Assembly: GCA_963691705.1 (NCBI GenBank)
Contig: OY829540.1
Location: 51,062,158 to 51,126,157 of the forward strand
Direction: 5' to 3'
DNA: 64,000 bases
DNA from: Viola odorata
Taxonomy: Eukaryota; Streptophyta; Magnoliopsida; Malpighiales; Violaceae
The notes beneath the pieces were generated by a model. That model ran no database searches. It saw only the letters and a list, made by a program, of their open reading frames with translations, and was not told the origin of the DNA. This document shows, in pieces, positions 62,897 through 64,000 of this stretch. Every line of letters begins with the position of its first letter. Positions within the stretch are counted from its first letter, which is position 1. The position numbers and the translations under genes were made by a program.

Positions 62897-64000
62897 CTAG
62901 TGAAAAGTTGGGGGAGCTTGTTGGTCTTCATCCATGGCATTGTCGTTGGCACTTGGGTTACCGGCACCCTTAGCAGTTTCAACACCTTCAGTAGGACCGG
63001 CCTCTGTGCCGTCATAATCTTCATCATCATTGCCCACCTCGACGTTGTCTTCTGCGTCATCAGAGTCCCCTAAGTCGTCTTCGTCGTCGGGAGGACCATT
63101 GACAATTTCTTCAGTGAGTGTCTGGCACCTGGTGTCTGCATATTCCCCAGCCCTGATAGCGTCAAAGATTTTAGGACCATAATAATCCACGCAACCGGTA
63201 ATGACCGCACGAGCAGTGGCATTCCTCCAATTTTCTATGCGAGTAGGAACGACATCCAAAAGTGCTTGCTTCTCCGTCAAATCCTTTTGAAGGGAGAACA
63301 ACTCTTGGCGGTGGAGGTCCAGTTCTCGTGCCATTGACTCTTTTTGAAGAGTGAGCTGTTCTTGTAAGGAGGACACCGTTTCATTCTTCAGGGTGATGTC
63401 ATCAGTCAGCTCTTGGACAGAAGTGGCCAAGGTTTCTTCTTTTTTCTTCGATTCTTCTAGCTCTGCCATGAGCTGGCTGATGGTGTCGTTGGCCTTTTGC
63501 TGAAGATCAGTGGCTTTCGAGAGGTTTTCCCTCAGGGACGTCACATTTGCGTGCATTTGGTCAAGATAGGTCACTTGATTGTTGTTTCGGGTGGCGACAG
63601 TCTCTGAAAAGTACTGAGCAGTAGCCATCATGGTATAAGCAGTGCTACGGAAATAGTCCAGTTGAGCACTGAAGGGAGCTTTTTGATAGTTGGCTCTGTC
63701 AACTTCACAAGTCATCATTTCAGACATCAACCGGCCCATTTGAATGTCCCGGTAGCTGGGATCCGTCACCCCAAGAGCAAGACAGTTGTTCTGAGCAAAA
63801 TTCCGTAAATCCATCTTGCCCAGAGGGACATCAGGGGATTTAGGGTCATAGACGGTGACGTGGAGATCGGGTGCGTGAGGTACCCTGAAATCATCTACGG
63901 AGAATGTAGGAGCGGAGGTACCGGGAAGGAGCCCAAGAACGCAGTCACCCAAGTTACTGTCAGAAGGCGTTGATTTCTTTGAACGCCGTTTGCGAAGAAG
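62897..64000 (-). CDS. Antisense-type Tat accessory protein, partial at the window edge
   Basis: The frame is open from the right edge to the stop at 62897, at least 367 residues, with no ATG needed before the edge. It reads DLRNFAQNNCLALGVTDPSY, FSAQLDYFRSTAYTMMATAQ, then a coiled coil of about 120 residues (LMAELEESKKKEETLATSVQ), DVVPTRIENWRNATARAVIT and an acidic tail. It matches the C-terminal halves of ORF c (LRALGISDPLLRDE...VPSRIAWWKNKTMEVCI) and ORF d. By analogy its element would read on the plus strand. It may be the far part of the plus-strand element at 45.1-48.9 kb or a separate copy. It has no internal stop. Confidence 0.65.
   Translation of the reverse strand, partial: LLRKRRSKKSTPSDSNLGDCVLGLLPGTSAPTFSVDDFRVPHAPDLHVTVYDPKSPDVPLGKMDLRNFAQNNCLALGVTDPSYRDIQMGRLMSEMMTCEVDRANYQKAPFSAQLDYFRSTAYTMMATAQYFSETVATRNNNQVTYLDQMHANVTSLRENLSKATDLQQKANDTISQLMAELEESKKKEETLATSVQELTDDITLKNETVSSLQEQLTLQKESMARELDLHRQELFSLQKDLTEKQALLDVVPTRIENWRNATARAVITGCVDYYGPKIFDAIRAGEYADTRCQTLTEEIVNGPPDDEDDLGDSDDAEDNVEVGNDDEDYDGTEAGPTEGVETAKGAGNPSANDNAMDEDQQAPPTFH

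Overview
The window is plant nuclear DNA, almost certainly from a flowering plant with a repeat-rich genome. The evidence is dense LTR retrotransposons of the plant Ty3/gypsy lineages (Tat-like, Athila-like and a CRM/Reina-like chromovirus), a tRNA-derived SINE, a PIF/Harbinger transposase, and fragments of plant-specific genes (a REC8/SYN1 meiotic cohesin, a GARP/HHO-type MYB factor, a TIP1-type palmitoyltransferase). No rRNA gene, CRISPR array, tRNA gene or bacterial-style operon is visible. Species cannot be named from the sequence.

Layout. 1-468: unassigned. 469-11237: noncoding repeats. They include a 1.66 kb terminal-inverted-repeat element (1401-3061), two related long LTR copies (about 3872-5523 truncated; 8606-10603 complete, with ATCAA target duplications), and a decayed Tat-type gag plus a possible RNA polymerase IV/V fragment between them. 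11238-12195: AT-rich filler. 12196-29968: a decayed Tat-like element on the minus strand, carrying a CRM/Reina-like chromovirus in its integrase (12639-24209, GAGTC/GAGTT duplication). The chromovirus in turn carries two solo LTRs (17542-20021, CGTTG duplication; 22613-24190). 30034-30134: a SINE with a perfect 12-bp duplication. About 30897-33065: PIF/Harbinger-like sequence with a captured TIP1-like exon. 33849-41006: a solo LTR split by an Athila-like element that has gag-protease but no reverse transcriptase (34601-40852, AAGAT duplication). 41040-41473: the last two exons of an HHO-like factor. 42750-45112: a rearranged REC8 copy containing a near-perfect inverted repeat of about 470 bp per arm. 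45148-48943: a plus-strand Tat-like element cut at RNase H. 48944-62165: a minus-strand Tat-like element whose 3' region carries four ORFs on the opposite strand. 62166-64000: spacer repeats and the end of another antisense ORF.

How the parts relate. Nearly every coding region belongs to retrotransposon gag, protease, reverse transcriptase, RNase H or integrase, and most carry stops of the C-to-T kind. The two parts I find most worth study are the REC8-derived hairpin and the antisense gene block of the 48.9-62.2 kb element. In that block, four ORFs each have a TATA-like box upstream, and two are intron-containing relatives of each other. A third recurring signal is an in-frame stop at the same codon between protease and reverse transcriptase in all three Tat-like pol copies. 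A fourth is a small hairpin with compensating stem changes in two separate copies of an Athila-type spacer.
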